DNA of 64,000 nt, from the NCBI RefSeq assembly GCF_016495725.1, contig NZ_CP054705.1, forward strand, positions 62,001 through 126,000. Reading direction: 5' to 3'. The translations under genes were made by a program, and so were the position numbers. The notes beneath the pieces are model-generated. The model was not told the origin of the DNA. It did no database searches and saw nothing but the letters and a program-made list of their open reading frames with translations. Numbering within the stretch: the first letter of the stretch is position 1; every line of letters begins with the position of its first letter. The stretch is from Salicibibacter cibarius (GTDB lineage Bacteria; Bacillota; Bacilli; Bacillales; Marinococcaceae). This document shows positions 16,841 to 25,611 of the stretch, one piece after another.

Positions 16841-17218
16841 TTGACAGAATATTTAGGCATAAACCGAATTGAACGAAACTTTAACCGGTATGGCGAGCAG
16901 TCAATGCGGATTGTCACCGAATGGCCGGACGGGAGTTATACTTACCCACGTCATGACTTCCGCCCGCCGACGATTTACGGACATTGGGCGGTCGTTCATT
17001 ACAATGTAAGCAAAACGCGATCTTACCATGTTGATGTAGTCGCGACCGTGTATGATGCCGCCAAAATGAACAAGCCTGACGAAACAATAACGCTGAAGTA
17101 TCGGAAAAATCACCGGATAGCCAGCAATCAGGCGGAACATGATGTATCCAAAACGTTGTATGAACGAGGATTTCGTAAAATACTGGACTGGGAGGACGTA
17201 AAAGAATGGCAGAAATAG
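16841..17218 (+). CDS. Protein of unknown function (125 aa)
   Basis: TTG 16841 follows GGAGGGCG. The 125-aa sequence seems strand-rich (YGEQSMRIVTEWPDGSYTYP, WAVVHYNVSKTRSYHVDVV) with a helical end. The next gene overlaps it by 13 bp. No family is recognised. Confidence 0.55.
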   Translation: MTEYLGINRIERNFNRYGEQSMRIVTEWPDGSYTYPRHDFRPPTIYGHWAVVHYNVSKTRSYHVDVVATVYDAAKMNKPDETITLKYRKNHRIASNQAEHDVSKTLYERGFRKILDWEDVKEWQK

Positions 17219-17637
17219 CACGGATAAGGATATGTATAGCGGAAAATGGTGGTGCTGGGGTGCATATATCACGACGATTACCCAACGGAAGGTACAGCCT
17301 ATATAAAGTTGGGTCCGTCCACTTGCCTGGTGACGACGACTCCAAACGTACCAAATTTTTGCAACTGTTACCGCAACTTTACGACGAACTACCGCCTCAA
17401 ACCGAAATGATCCATATCGCTGCTACTCATCCGTTTTTGCGAAACAAGGAATTTAAGCAGAAAGCGAAGGATGTCTCGGACTTGCCGATGCGTCTGTATG
17501 GCATTCGTCGCATGAAGGCACAAGCGCGTTGGGAATTAAAGACGCTAGCAGAAGATGCTGAACGCGGTTACCCGGTTTGGGCGATTATAAATGATTGGCA
17601 ATCGGCAGGTGACGATGGTGAACAGCAAGCTACGTGA
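17206..17637 (+). CDS. Protein of unknown function (143 aa)
   Basis: The gene overlaps its neighbour on each side and starts at ATG 17206 after GGGAGGACG. The product is alpha/beta in pattern, possibly RNase H-like in layout (ARIRICIAENGGAGVHI, TEMIHIAATHPFLRNKEF), but no catalytic set is clear. It belongs to the packed small-gene operon of the element. Confidence 0.55.
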   Translation: MAEIARIRICIAENGGAGVHISRRLPNGRYSLYKVGSVHLPGDDDSKRTKFLQLLPQLYDELPPQTEMIHIAATHPFLRNKEFKQKAKDVSDLPMRLYGIRRMKAQARWELKTLAEDAERGYPVWAIINDWQSAGDDGEQQAT

Positions 17638-17797
17638 AGCACGCGGAGAGCCACGAATAGCCACGCGAGTAAACGACATTAATGCGCCGTGGATTGACGC
17701 CTTGATACTAAAAAACCCGTCGGAATTTGGGCACCTAGAACATCGTAGGACCAAACTACAATGCGTAACATTTGCACATAAACCTTGGGGGCGATAG
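17615..17797 (+). CDS. Small protein of unknown function (60 aa)
   Basis: From ATG 17615 the frame gives 60 residues (VNSKLREARGEPRIATRV, then PWIDALILKNPSEFG). CAGGTGACG precedes it. It overlaps the previous gene by 23 bp. The coding potential is moderate; no family is recognised. Confidence 0.45.
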   Translation: MVNSKLREARGEPRIATRVNDINAPWIDALILKNPSEFGHLEHRRTKLQCVTFAHKPWGR

Positions 17798-17798
17798 C

Positions 17799-18038
17799 TT
17801 GCGTTTGAAAAAGTGTATCACTACGCAACAATTAACAGGCGATTTGTCCGGTATAACGGCAACCGTGCGGGTGATTAACGAAGAAACCGGCGAAGTTGTG
17901 CGGCATTTGGAGCGTACTTACTGGAACGTGCCGCCGTTTATTGTAGGGAAACGCATAAAAGATGCTGCTTACGAGTTGGCACAGGACGCAGGTTTTGAAC
18001 ATGTAACGGAATTTCACGAAAAGGAAGCGATAGAATGA
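17799..18038 (+). CDS. Small protein of unknown function (79 aa)
   Basis: TTG 17799 lies shortly after GGGGGCG and directly behind the previous stop; an in-frame ATG at 17772 would overlap it. The product starts with basic residues, then strands (GITATVRVINEETGEVVRHL) and a C-terminal helix. The stop overlaps the next ATG (ATGA). Confidence 0.5.
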   Translation: MRLKKCITTQQLTGDLSGITATVRVINEETGEVVRHLERTYWNVPPFIVGKRIKDAAYELAQDAGFEHVTEFHEKEAIE

Positions 18039-18277
18039 GCGAATATAAAGAAATTAGCGACCAGTTAGAGGCGGCCAAAAATCAGCGAGACTTTACCGCC
18101 GTGGTGGCGTTAAGCAACAAATTAAAGCAGCTAACGCCGGCTCGTCCGGCCGACATGCCAACGGACGACCTGGAAGCCGCGAAGCAACAAGCCGCAGAGG
18201 TCGGAGACTTTGCGGAGGTTGTACGGTTATCCAACGCCTTGATCGATCGAAAAGAGGCGCAAGGCGATGAAATATAA
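18035..18277 (+). CDS. Small helical protein (80 aa)
   Basis: The 80-aa product has two similar helical halves (EAAKNQRDFTAVVALSNKLK and EAAKQQAAEVGDFAEVVRLS), suggesting an internal duplication of a helical hairpin. It overlaps both neighbours (ATGA at the start, 11 bp at the end). No family is recognised. Confidence 0.55.
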   Translation: MSEYKEISDQLEAAKNQRDFTAVVALSNKLKQLTPARPADMPTDDLEAAKQQAAEVGDFAEVVRLSNALIDRKEAQGDEI

Positions 18278-18752
18278 TTTATACGTTTCGTATGTCGAGA
18301 ATGACCGTCACGCCGTCGTTAGTTGGTTGTTAAGCGATTATACAGGAGTGGTGGACAGCGACATTTACATCGTCACGGGCAAAGCAAAACAAGACGCAAA
18401 CCGGGCGTTACATATTGGATTGACAAGGGCTTTGCGCCGATCAGCGAAAGCAACCGGCGCCCCGATGCAGTTAACACTTTATATGGATAAAAGCGTTATA
18501 AGTACGATTGGTTTCGAGTTAATCGACGTCGATCAACCGAAACATGACGGCTTGTTGATGCAAACACAGCGAAGTTTGAAGCGGTTCGATAGTTGGCAGG
18601 GCGCTAATTTTAGCGACGAAAACGACTTGCGACCGGAAGAATCAGCCGTTATTGATGACGGCATGGACACTCTAGCATTTTCGGAAACGTTTAAAGGGCG
18701 TTGCCAACTGCTCATGTGGCGTCTTACGAAACCAAACAAAGTTATTACGTAA
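18267..18752 (+). CDS. Protein of unknown function (161 aa), RNase H-like layout
   Basis: The 161-aa sequence begins with strand patterns (KYNLYVSYVENDRHAVVSW), then a helix with ALHIGLTRALRRSAKATG and a strand (QLTLYMDKSVISTIGFEL). This order is reminiscent of small ribonuclease H-type or nucleotide-binding folds, but no catalytic residues can be assigned. It precedes the coiled-coil protein by 15 bp. Confidence 0.55.
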   Translation: MKYNLYVSYVENDRHAVVSWLLSDYTGVVDSDIYIVTGKAKQDANRALHIGLTRALRRSAKATGAPMQLTLYMDKSVISTIGFELIDVDQPKHDGLLMQTQRSLKRFDSWQGANFSDENDLRPEESAVIDDGMDTLAFSETFKGRCQLLMWRLTKPNKVIT

Positions 18753-18767
18753 AGGAAGCGATAAAGA

Positions 18768-19424
18768 ATGTTTAATTACGATATGCCAAAGAGCGTACAG
18801 GAAAAGATCAACGAATATGAACGGATCGGCGACGATCGTAAGGCCGCCGTTGGTCAACACAACGACCGCGCCGAAGAATTGAGCGCCGAAAAGATCAAAA
18901 AAGAAACCGAATTGAAGGCGTTGGTTGATGAAGGGGTTCGGAATCCAAGCAAATTGGACGAAGCCAAGGAAACGGAATTGCGCCGGGATATTGCTTCGCT
19001 TGAATTTCAAATTACAGGCGCCCAGGATCGAGCAAAACGCGCCCGGTCACTTGATCGCGACGACCAAAATCGAGCAGCGATTGATGCGATCCAAACCGCT
19101 AAGGATTACAGCGACCGCAAATACAGAAAAGAATACCCGGAGAAATTGCAGGCGATTGCCGAAGCGAAAACGGCCTATTTGCAGACTTTGGCCGATTATC
19201 ACGACCTTAAAGAGAAATGTACGGACGTGGTTCACGAAGCCGCAAGACAAACGCAACCTAATAAGCTGGACCACGTTGGCCGCCCTTATGCTTCGAGACA
19301 TCCTATTGCGTGGAATCACCATGATAGTGCCTATTCAGACGGCTCTCGTTACACTGTTACGACAATCGAATTAAATAATGCGCTGGATCACGGCGTAGTC
19401 AAACAAGACGGAAAACGAGTATGA
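18768..19424 (+). CDS. Coiled-coil protein of unknown function (218 aa)
   Basis: The 218-aa protein is largely a charged coiled coil (residues 10-150 with heptad-like SAEKIKKETELKALVDEG), then a His/Tyr-rich C-terminal part (HPIAWNHHDSAYSDGSRY). It is third from last in the element, upstream of the tape measure gene. It may be a scaffold or tail-assembly helper, but only the position suggests this. Confidence 0.6.
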   Translation: MFNYDMPKSVQEKINEYERIGDDRKAAVGQHNDRAEELSAEKIKKETELKALVDEGVRNPSKLDEAKETELRRDIASLEFQITGAQDRAKRARSLDRDDQNRAAIDAIQTAKDYSDRKYRKEYPEKLQAIAEAKTAYLQTLADYHDLKEKCTDVVHEAARQTQPNKLDHVGRPYASRHPIAWNHHDSAYSDGSRYTVTTIELNNALDHGVVKQDGKRV

Positions 19425-19441
19425 GAAAGGAATATTTGAAA

Positions 19442-19795
19442 ATGAACGAACAAGAAACATTCGAAGCAGTGTATAATTTAACGGAAAATTTAGATATATT
19501 AGAAACAACCATAAAGAGCGCCTATCAACCGGGCGCTTTTCCTATTTCCGCAAAGAAACTCGAACGAGACGCCCGCGAACTCCAAGCGAACACTGACGAT
19601 GCAGACGTCTGGATGCTTGCGGTCAAGGTTGCAAGGTGCGCAAAACAGGCGGCGCAGTTGAACGATCCGTACTTGTCAACGAGGGAAAAGCGCAAGAAAG
19701 CTAGTAAACTTAGGGCCGACGTAACCGCAGCCGATGCGGCAGGGATGCGTTATATTACACGCCTAACCACCGATTTACAGGCAGGCGATGCGTAA
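19442..19795 (+). CDS. Helical protein preceding the tape measure gene (117 aa)
   Basis: ATG 19442 has AAAGGA upstream; an alternative ATG at 19421 overlaps the previous stop. The product is helical (FEAVYNLTENLDILETTIKS, ELQANTDDADVWMLAVKVA). The TAA overlaps the ATG of the tape measure gene. In tailed phages this slot is held by the tail assembly chaperones; a chaperone role is possible, but no frameshift site or homology is seen. Confidence 0.6.
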   Translation: MNEQETFEAVYNLTENLDILETTIKSAYQPGAFPISAKKLERDARELQANTDDADVWMLAVKVARCAKQAAQLNDPYLSTREKRKKASKLRADVTAADAAGMRYITRLTTDLQAGDA

Positions 19796-22410
19796 TGGCT
19801 ATGGACTTACAGGCAACGATAAGGCTAGTAGATGAGTTTTCCAAACCGATGCAGGATGCGGAGAAAGCAACGGAAGATTTTAAAAAGACCGCAAGCAGCC
19901 TGGATGACCTACAAAACACGCTAAGCAATATCGGCGGTTCACTGACGAAAAACGTAACAGCGCCGTTGGTTGGACTTGGCAGCGCCGCCTTTTACGCCGC
20001 AGACGATATGCAATCAGCCATGCGTGATATCCAAGTACAAACCGGCGCAACTGGCGACGAGTTAGATACACTAGAGGAAGACTTCCGCGAGGTGTTTACG
20101 TCAATTCCGACTGGTAGCGAAGAAGCGTCGAGCGCCCTTGCGGCGTTGCATGGCGCAACAGAAACAACCGGCGACGAATTACAGGACATTACAACGCATG
20201 TTTTAGAAGCTAGCCGCATGATGGGCGAAGACGGCGCACAAAATGCTGAATCATTTGCAGAAGCGATGAATCAATGGCAAGTTGAATCAGCCGATGCGCC
20301 GGACACATTAGATAGCATTTATGCTGCAACACAAGGCACGACCGTTGGATTTGGCGAATTAATTGGACATTTAACGGAATATGGTTCCGTACTCAACAAC
20401 GCCGGCTATGACATGGAAGAAGCAGCAGGATTCATGACTGAACTTGAACGGCAAGGTATCAGCATAAGCCGAGTTATGCCGGGTCTTAATATGGCCTTCC
20501 GAAATTGGGCTGACGAAGGTAAGGATTTAACAAGCGAACTTGAAAACACATTTGACGCAATGCAACAAGCTGAATCGGATTCCGAGGCTTTAGCTATTGC
20601 GATGGACACATTCGGAGTCGAAGGCTCGCAACGATTAACAACCGCCGTTAGAAATGGTGAAATTGCGGTCGATGACCTTACAGAAGCGATGGACGGAGCA
20701 GAAGGGTCAATAATGGACGCCGCGGACGGAAATTATACGTTTGCGGAAGCTATGAGTTTATTAGGCAACAAGACCATGGCTGCAGCCGAACCGTTGGGCA
20801 ATGTATTAGTCGATCTGCTCGATGACGCGATGCCATATATTGAAGATGCCGTTGATTGGGTAGTTGAACTTGCCGATTCATTTCGCGATCTTGACGGCGA
20901 CACCAAAGAGTTGATTGGGCAAATCGGTTTGTTTGCCGCAGCATTAGGACCGGCGATACTTGCGGTCAACGGGTTGATTAGCGTCATACGTACGGCTAGG
21001 ACGGTATTCTTAGCGTTTAATGCCGTGCTACTTAAAAACCCGATCGGGCTGGTTGTGACGGCTATAGCTGGGCTTATATACGCAGGTTATCAACTTATTA
21101 CAAATTGGGAAGAAATAACGGAAAGTATTACAAATTTCTTCAGCGAACTAGCGGAAGGCGAGGGCATGATTGCCGCGTTTGCCCAGGCTTTCGAAAGAAA
21201 CTTCGAAACCATTTTCACGGTTGTAGAGGAAACGTGGGGTTTTATCACCCGGTCATTTAGCCGAGGGATTGAATTTATTGCCGCTTTATTAGAGGGCGAC
21301 CTTGACGAGGCTTTTAATATAGCAGGCGAACAGTTCCGGGATTTTGAAGAGACAACAGATATTATTTGGCAGGAAATCCAAGACCATTTTGACGAATATT
21401 TGAACGAAATCCTGCCGACGTTTGAAGAGGCTTGGGAAAGTTTGAAAATTGTTGCGGGTGAATTATGGGAAGAAATAAAACAAGCGATAGTCGAAAAACT
21501 GGAAGAAATGGTTGATGAATTACCTGAATATATGGAATTGTTAGGCGATAAGATTATTGATCGACTCCTTGAAATGAAGGAATCAGCGAAAGAAGGTTGG
21601 GAAAATTTCAAGCAGGCGGCTGATGAAAAAATTGCCGAAATGATCGACTCAATTCCGGAATTATTCCGAACAATGAAAGACGACGGCCTTGCCGTGATTG
21701 CCGAAATGGCAACGGGCGGTATCGTTAGATTTGACGACATGGAAGGTGGCATTACTAGCACGACAGGTAGCCTTGTAGGAACCGTTATTAGCGGATTTGC
21801 CAATATGGCCCAGGACGTCGTAGACGAGTTGATCTCCTTTGAGGGGATGGCCTTAGGCGTTTTTAAGGACATTGATATTGGTGCCAGCGAGTCTATGCAA
21901 TCGTTAAAAAATACGATTTCCGAAATTTGGACCGACATCAAGAATAGCTTTGCGGACGGCGTAAACAGTCTTATCGGCGACATTAACAGCCTTATAGACT
22001 CGTTTAACAGTTTAGGCGACACACGGGTTGGGAGCGCCTTGATTGGCGGTGTGTTTTCTGACGGCATCCCCAACATCCCTGAAATGGATGGCGGCACAAC
22101 GAGTGCCTCGCCACAAGCAGGCGGCAGCAGCCCCGGCGGCGCCTACCACGGTCTTGACCGCGTACCTCGTAATGGCGGCATGTACCGATTGCACCGAAAT
22201 GAGGCTGTTCTACCACGCAATGAGGCGGCAGCTTATCGCGCCGGTCGATCAGGCGGCGGAAGTGGCGGCGCAGGCGATGGCGGCGTGACTGTTAATATCA
22301 ACGGCGGTAACTACAATGTACGTCAACAAAGCGACATTGATGCCATCGGTGATTCAATCGCTAAACAAATTAATTCGTCAATTAAAGGTGGCGCGTTAGC
22401 ACACGGCTAG
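19795..22410 (+). CDS. Phage tail tape measure protein (TP901-type)
   Basis: The 871-aa protein starts with LQATIRLVDEFSKPM and a coiled coil, then the TP901 core (about residues 60-330: GSAAFYAADDMQSAMRDI, GYDMEEAAGFMTELERQGIS), hydrophobic segments at about 370-440 (GLFAAALGPAILAVNGLI and NPIGLVVTAIAGLIYAGY), long helices and a Gly-rich C-terminus ending in VTVNINGGNYNV. The frame is intact. In siphophages it sets tail length and helps DNA entry. Its length would suit a tail of roughly 120-130 nm by the usual 1.5 A per residue rule. It is the only virion-type gene in the element and is followed by a terminator and attR. Confidence 0.93.
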   Translation: MAMDLQATIRLVDEFSKPMQDAEKATEDFKKTASSLDDLQNTLSNIGGSLTKNVTAPLVGLGSAAFYAADDMQSAMRDIQVQTGATGDELDTLEEDFREVFTSIPTGSEEASSALAALHGATETTGDELQDITTHVLEASRMMGEDGAQNAESFAEAMNQWQVESADAPDTLDSIYAATQGTTVGFGELIGHLTEYGSVLNNAGYDMEEAAGFMTELERQGISISRVMPGLNMAFRNWADEGKDLTSELENTFDAMQQAESDSEALAIAMDTFGVEGSQRLTTAVRNGEIAVDDLTEAMDGAEGSIMDAADGNYTFAEAMSLLGNKTMAAAEPLGNVLVDLLDDAMPYIEDAVDWVVELADSFRDLDGDTKELIGQIGLFAAALGPAILAVNGLISVIRTARTVFLAFNAVLLKNPIGLVVTAIAGLIYAGYQLITNWEEITESITNFFSELAEGEGMIAAFAQAFERNFETIFTVVEETWGFITRSFSRGIEFIAALLEGDLDEAFNIAGEQFRDFEETTDIIWQEIQDHFDEYLNEILPTFEEAWESLKIVAGELWEEIKQAIVEKLEEMVDELPEYMELLGDKIIDRLLEMKESAKEGWENFKQAADEKIAEMIDSIPELFRTMKDDGLAVIAEMATGGIVRFDDMEGGITSTTGSLVGTVISGFANMAQDVVDELISFEGMALGVFKDIDIGASESMQSLKNTISEIWTDIKNSFADGVNSLIGDINSLIDSFNSLGDTRVGSALIGGVFSDGIPNIPEMDGGTTSASPQAGGSSPGGAYHGLDRVPRNGGMYRLHRNEAVLPRNEAAAYRAGRSGGGSGGAGDGGVTVNINGGNYNVRQQSDIDAIGDSIAKQINSSIKGGALAHG

Positions 22411-22427
22411 CGGTTACGACCAACGTG

Positions 22428-22474
22428 CGGCAACTTGTCGTCGGTTTTCCGGCGAGGTTGTCGCCTTTTTTTTT
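22428..22474 (+). terminator. Terminator after the tape measure gene
   Basis: A two-part stem (GGCAAC/GTTGTC outer, CGTCGG/CCGGCG inner) around a TTTT loop is followed by a run of nine T residues. Confidence 0.8.
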
Positions 22475-22677
22475 GTGCTTGAGGATCGACCTGTGGCGCA
22501 ATTAGATTGAGGTAGGAGGATAAGTGTGCATGTAATTACGAAATTTGGTGCTTGTATTTCCGCGAAACTCCGTGTATTATAGTGGTAATAACTAAGCCGC
22601 TAAGGGCTTCGATGATTGTTCGTATATTTTACCTTGATATGAACGCTAAAACAGGCGAGAACTGGCGAAAGTAGCAC
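22475..22677. other. Right end of the element, no gene seen
   Basis: About 200 bp without an ORF separate the last terminator from attR. The stretch includes TAGGAGGATAAGTG with no following frame and a short inverted repeat GCCGCTAAGGGC. It could hold integrase arm sites or an excisionase site. Confidence 0.4.
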
Positions 22678-22746
22678 CTTGAAAACCGCCAGGGGGTTAA
22701 CGCCCCGCGGGGGTTCGAATCCCTCCTCCTCCGCCATACTTAAAAA
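22678..22746 (+). repeat. attR: 69-bp tRNA-Ser 3' fragment
   Basis: This is an identical copy of 5122-5190, i.e. the anticodon loop to CCA and a short A-run, without the 5' half of the tRNA. It marks the right end of the element and must be the displaced original tRNA end. Confidence 0.93.
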
Positions 22747-22751
22747 CGACC

Positions 22752-22790
22752 GTCCTCCCCTGGGCAATATTGGGGGAGGGCTTTTTATTA
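22752..22790 (+). terminator. Terminator behind attR (original tRNA-Ser terminator)
   Basis: CCTCCCC and GGGGAGG form a stem with GCTTTTTATTATT behind it. It probably terminated the tRNA-Ser transcript before the element integrated. Confidence 0.75.
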
Positions 22791-22811
22791 TTTATGAGAG
22801 GGCATGATAAA

Positions 22812-23432
22812 ATGAAGAAATTTTCGCAATTTATAACGGGGAGCGCTTTTATTTTACTTATCTCAGGATGTTTTGGAACTGAAGAATTTACAATGCCTTC
22901 TGAAATAATGGACTACAGTCCCTATGACATTGAAGAATTAGGTGGAGAGTTAGAAGAGCAGGCTGCTGAATCAGAAGAAGAAGTAGAAATAATTGAAAAT
23001 GATGACGGTTCTTTAACCATTGAAACAGAAGAAGGTGATTATGAATTAATGGCACATGAAGATGGTTCTTTAACGGTTACAATGTCAGCTTCTCGACATC
23101 AAGAGCAATTAAACAACTATGAAGAGATGATTGAGGAAGAGATCCAGCAAATTAGAAATAGTGAAGAAGCTGTCTTTATTGAAGATGTACAGACGAATGA
23201 AACTTTTTCTGAATATACATTGTTGGTGGATCAAGAATTATATGAAAATCTGGAAAGAGACTCAGAACTTGTGCTCGAAGTATTACAATTGTTTGCGCAT
23301 GGATTTACACATCAAGTTTTAGACGGTGTTGATAAAGAAGATTATGAGATAACACTACTTGTAAAGGATAAGGATACCCGGGATGTTCTTGACGAATACG
23401 ATTTTAGTGAGGAAATGTTCGAAGATGGATGA
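22812..23432 (+). CDS. Acidic lipoprotein of unknown function
   Basis: ATG 22812 follows GAGAGGG. The protein has a lipoprotein signal peptide (MKKFSQFITGSAFILLISGC, lipobox LISGC) and a very acidic mature part of about 185 residues (EEQAAESEEEVEIIEND). It lies 47 bp before a second lipoprotein gene and upstream of a hydrolase-like gene, so the three may form one export-linked operon. The family is not recognised. Confidence 0.8.
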   Translation: MKKFSQFITGSAFILLISGCFGTEEFTMPSEIMDYSPYDIEELGGELEEQAAESEEEVEIIENDDGSLTIETEEGDYELMAHEDGSLTVTMSASRHQEQLNNYEEMIEEEIQQIRNSEEAVFIEDVQTNETFSEYTLLVDQELYENLERDSELVLEVLQLFAHGFTHQVLDGVDKEDYEITLLVKDKDTRDVLDEYDFSEEMFEDG

Positions 23433-23478
23433 ATGCATTACAATAAAAGGAAGTTCGCACCTGTTGGGAGTGGAGAAA

Positions 23479-24144
23479 ATGAAACAGGTATTATTAGGAA
23501 TAATCATGTTGGGATTGTTAGGGGGCTGCCAGATGGGTCAAGAGGATTCACAAGGGTATGGAGGTCAGCAAGAAGAGGAAGAAACTGTAGATGTGCGGGC
23601 GTTACAAGATGAGTACACCCGTGACCACTTAGTCTCCACGGAACAGACGGAAGATGGGTTCTACACGATGGAAGGCGATTCGGGGAAGTTTCGCATGTTG
23701 TTTCCAGAGGATGCTGTTCTATCTCAGGACATGCATAGACTTGAAAAAGGGGTCGGAGAAGACATGCGATTTACTGACCCTGTTGAAGGAGAGAACAGGC
23801 GTTATTTTGTATCGATTCGTTATCAGGACGGTATTAGCATAGAACATTCAGACAGATGGGTTGAATCTTTTAGTGATAGTGTAAATTTTGAAGGAGAGCT
23901 GGAAATTAAGGAAGATGAAGATAAACGTATTTACTTTGGAAAATCAGTTTATGAACTAGAATACACTGAAGGTGCTTCCCACGTCTATTTTGCGTATATT
24001 TTTTCCAGACAAAGTGATCAAGCATTACGAATGCAGTACAGGGTTAGTTGTGAAGGAGAGAACTGTGAAGAGGATATGGACTTTGATCGAGAAGAAGCGT
24101 TTTCCTCAAAGCTAATGGATTCAATAGAATTTCAACACTCATAG
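23479..24144 (+). CDS. Lipoprotein of unknown function
   Basis: ATG 23479 after GGGAGTGGAG gives a signal peptide KQVLLGIIMLGLLGGC with lipobox LGGC and about 200 mature residues. The central part is strand-rich (EDGFYTMEGDSGKFRMLFP, RRYFVSIRYQDGISIEH) and ends in a helix. The gene abuts the hydrolase-like gene (9 bp). An immunity or chaperone-like partner role is possible but not shown. Confidence 0.8.
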   Translation: MKQVLLGIIMLGLLGGCQMGQEDSQGYGGQQEEEETVDVRALQDEYTRDHLVSTEQTEDGFYTMEGDSGKFRMLFPEDAVLSQDMHRLEKGVGEDMRFTDPVEGENRRYFVSIRYQDGISIEHSDRWVESFSDSVNFEGELEIKEDEDKRIYFGKSVYELEYTEGASHVYFAYIFSRQSDQALRMQYRVSCEGENCEEDMDFDREEAFSSKLMDSIEFQHS

Positions 24145-24153
24145 GAGGATGAC

Positions 24154-25599
24154 ATGGGAAGAGGGGATCAAGAAACTTTGCGTATTCGGCTGGCAGAATT
24201 AGATTACCGAATACAAAACGAGGATGGTTTAACAGATGAGGACATCATTGATGAAGTTAAACGAATCCACGTAGAAGAGACAGGGAGACCATTGAATGAA
24301 GTGGGACTTTTCCATATGAAGAAAGATCAGGAAAACCACGGTTATTCAACAGATGCTAATGGAACGTCGTTTCAATTGACACTAGAAACGGAAGATGGCA
24401 AAAGACAAGAAGATATTTATGTTGTTTCTACAGGTACACTGACAGATGAGGATTGGTGGTATAACGTGTTGGGGATCGGGGTTGGCAGTGGAGGTATGAA
24501 TCAAGCTCTGGAAACGGATGCTTTCACCAAGGACGCCCTTCTATACCATGGAGCGAACGAACAGACAAACGTTTATGGCATTGGTCATTCCCAAGCCCAT
24601 AACCATTTAGTCAATGTACAGTTAAATAATCAGCATTTTGATGACGTATACACCTATAATGGAGCGCAAACCAACGTTTATCAACTTTTGCAAGAAGATG
24701 AGGATTTTGAAGAAGAAGTTCGTGGGAAATTTAATATCTTCTCTCAAGACCGAGATGTCTTCCGCTCCATCAATCCTGATGAATTGGAAGCATTTGCCAA
24801 AGACTATTACGGGGATCATTCCGACAGCATCCATCACACCCGTTCCACCAGTGATATTCTATACGCGATTGATCATCTTCCCGGGTCGTTTGAATTGGGC
24901 AATGTGGAAGAGGTGCGAACAGATAGCGATCATGCCGGATTCTCGGATGCGATCGCGTCTGTTCTCCAAGAAGATCTTCAGGCATTAAGCGATTTTTTGG
25001 TTCCGTTCGGAGAAGCATATAAGGAAGATGGAAGCCAGGGGGTCATAGATATGTCGGTTGAAAACGCGTTGGGTTTTTATCTAAACCTAGAGGATAGTAA
25101 TCTTGATTTTACGAAGGCTAGAGAGGCATCGATTGTCATCGTGGAAGAATTGGAGAACGCGAACTATCTATCTGAAACTGAGGCAAGAGAAACGGCAAGA
25201 GATTTAAACGTAATATTCAATACAATTGAGAATGTGTACGATCATGCTATTGAACGACGCCATGAACAAGATAGTGATGGGTTCCTGGATGATATTAATA
25301 ATTTCGCTGAAAATCTCTTTATTGATTTATTTCAAGGAGGGGGGAGCTACAAGATTATTTTAGAAAGACGACTCGAAAACCTCATGGATACGTTTGAAGG
25401 CTTAGGGGACACCATCCTCGAACATCATGGACTTGAAGCCTTGCTAAATGAACAAGCGGATGATGGCATGACCTACAAAGATAATGAACTATATTTAACC
25501 GGTAGCGATGGGTCCGGCAACAAAATCGTGCTCAACCTATCCGCCACGCTAGATGCATATAGCAGTGGCATGCGGCTTTTGGATGAACAAAAAGAATAG
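24154..25599 (+). CDS. DUF6792-like putative hydrolase, truncated by an amber codon
   Basis: The 481-aa product begins with an N-terminal helical region, then a lipase-like part with a nucleophile elbow-type motif YGIGHSQAHNHLVNVQL (about residue 150; GxSxxH instead of GxSxG), and long helices afterwards. The closest family I know by memory is DUF6792 of Bacillus. The frame ends at TAG 25597-25599, but the same frame stays open for another 333 bases (up to 25932), so the true gene was probably about 590 aa and a CAG-to-TAG change cut it. It follows two lipoprotein genes. Confidence 0.75.
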   Translation: MGRGDQETLRIRLAELDYRIQNEDGLTDEDIIDEVKRIHVEETGRPLNEVGLFHMKKDQENHGYSTDANGTSFQLTLETEDGKRQEDIYVVSTGTLTDEDWWYNVLGIGVGSGGMNQALETDAFTKDALLYHGANEQTNVYGIGHSQAHNHLVNVQLNNQHFDDVYTYNGAQTNVYQLLQEDEDFEEEVRGKFNIFSQDRDVFRSINPDELEAFAKDYYGDHSDSIHHTRSTSDILYAIDHLPGSFELGNVEEVRTDSDHAGFSDAIASVLQEDLQALSDFLVPFGEAYKEDGSQGVIDMSVENALGFYLNLEDSNLDFTKAREASIVIVEELENANYLSETEARETARDLNVIFNTIENVYDHAIERRHEQDSDGFLDDINNFAENLFIDLFQGGGSYKIILERRLENLMDTFEGLGDTILEHHGLEALLNEQADDGMTYKDNELYLTGSDGSGNKIVLNLSATLDAYSSGMRLLDEQKE

Positions 25600-25611
25600 C
25601 TGGATCGCTAT

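Larger units (their letters stand above)
5122..22746 (+). mobile_element. 17.6-kb tRNA-Ser-integrated satellite-like or reduced prophage element
   Basis: The element is defined by the 69-bp att repeats and an integrase gene next to the tRNA. It contains a replication/regulation part (HTH protein, Cro/CI regulators, AEP primase), a J-domain protein, an HNH endonuclease, about twenty short, tightly packed or overlapping genes and a terminal tape measure gene. Nearly all genes run left to right; three regulatory/recombination genes at 8.5-9.5 kb run opposite. Capsid, portal, terminase, tail tube, baseplate and lysis genes are not visible. This fits a phage satellite, a cryptic prophage or an integrative plasmid; the tape measure gene argues for a phage connection. 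Confidence 0.88.

Noticed and set aside
21090-22097. 335-aa minus-strand ORF opposite the tape measure gene
   Set aside because: It is a Ser/Ile/Pro-rich shadow of the real gene with no start signals.
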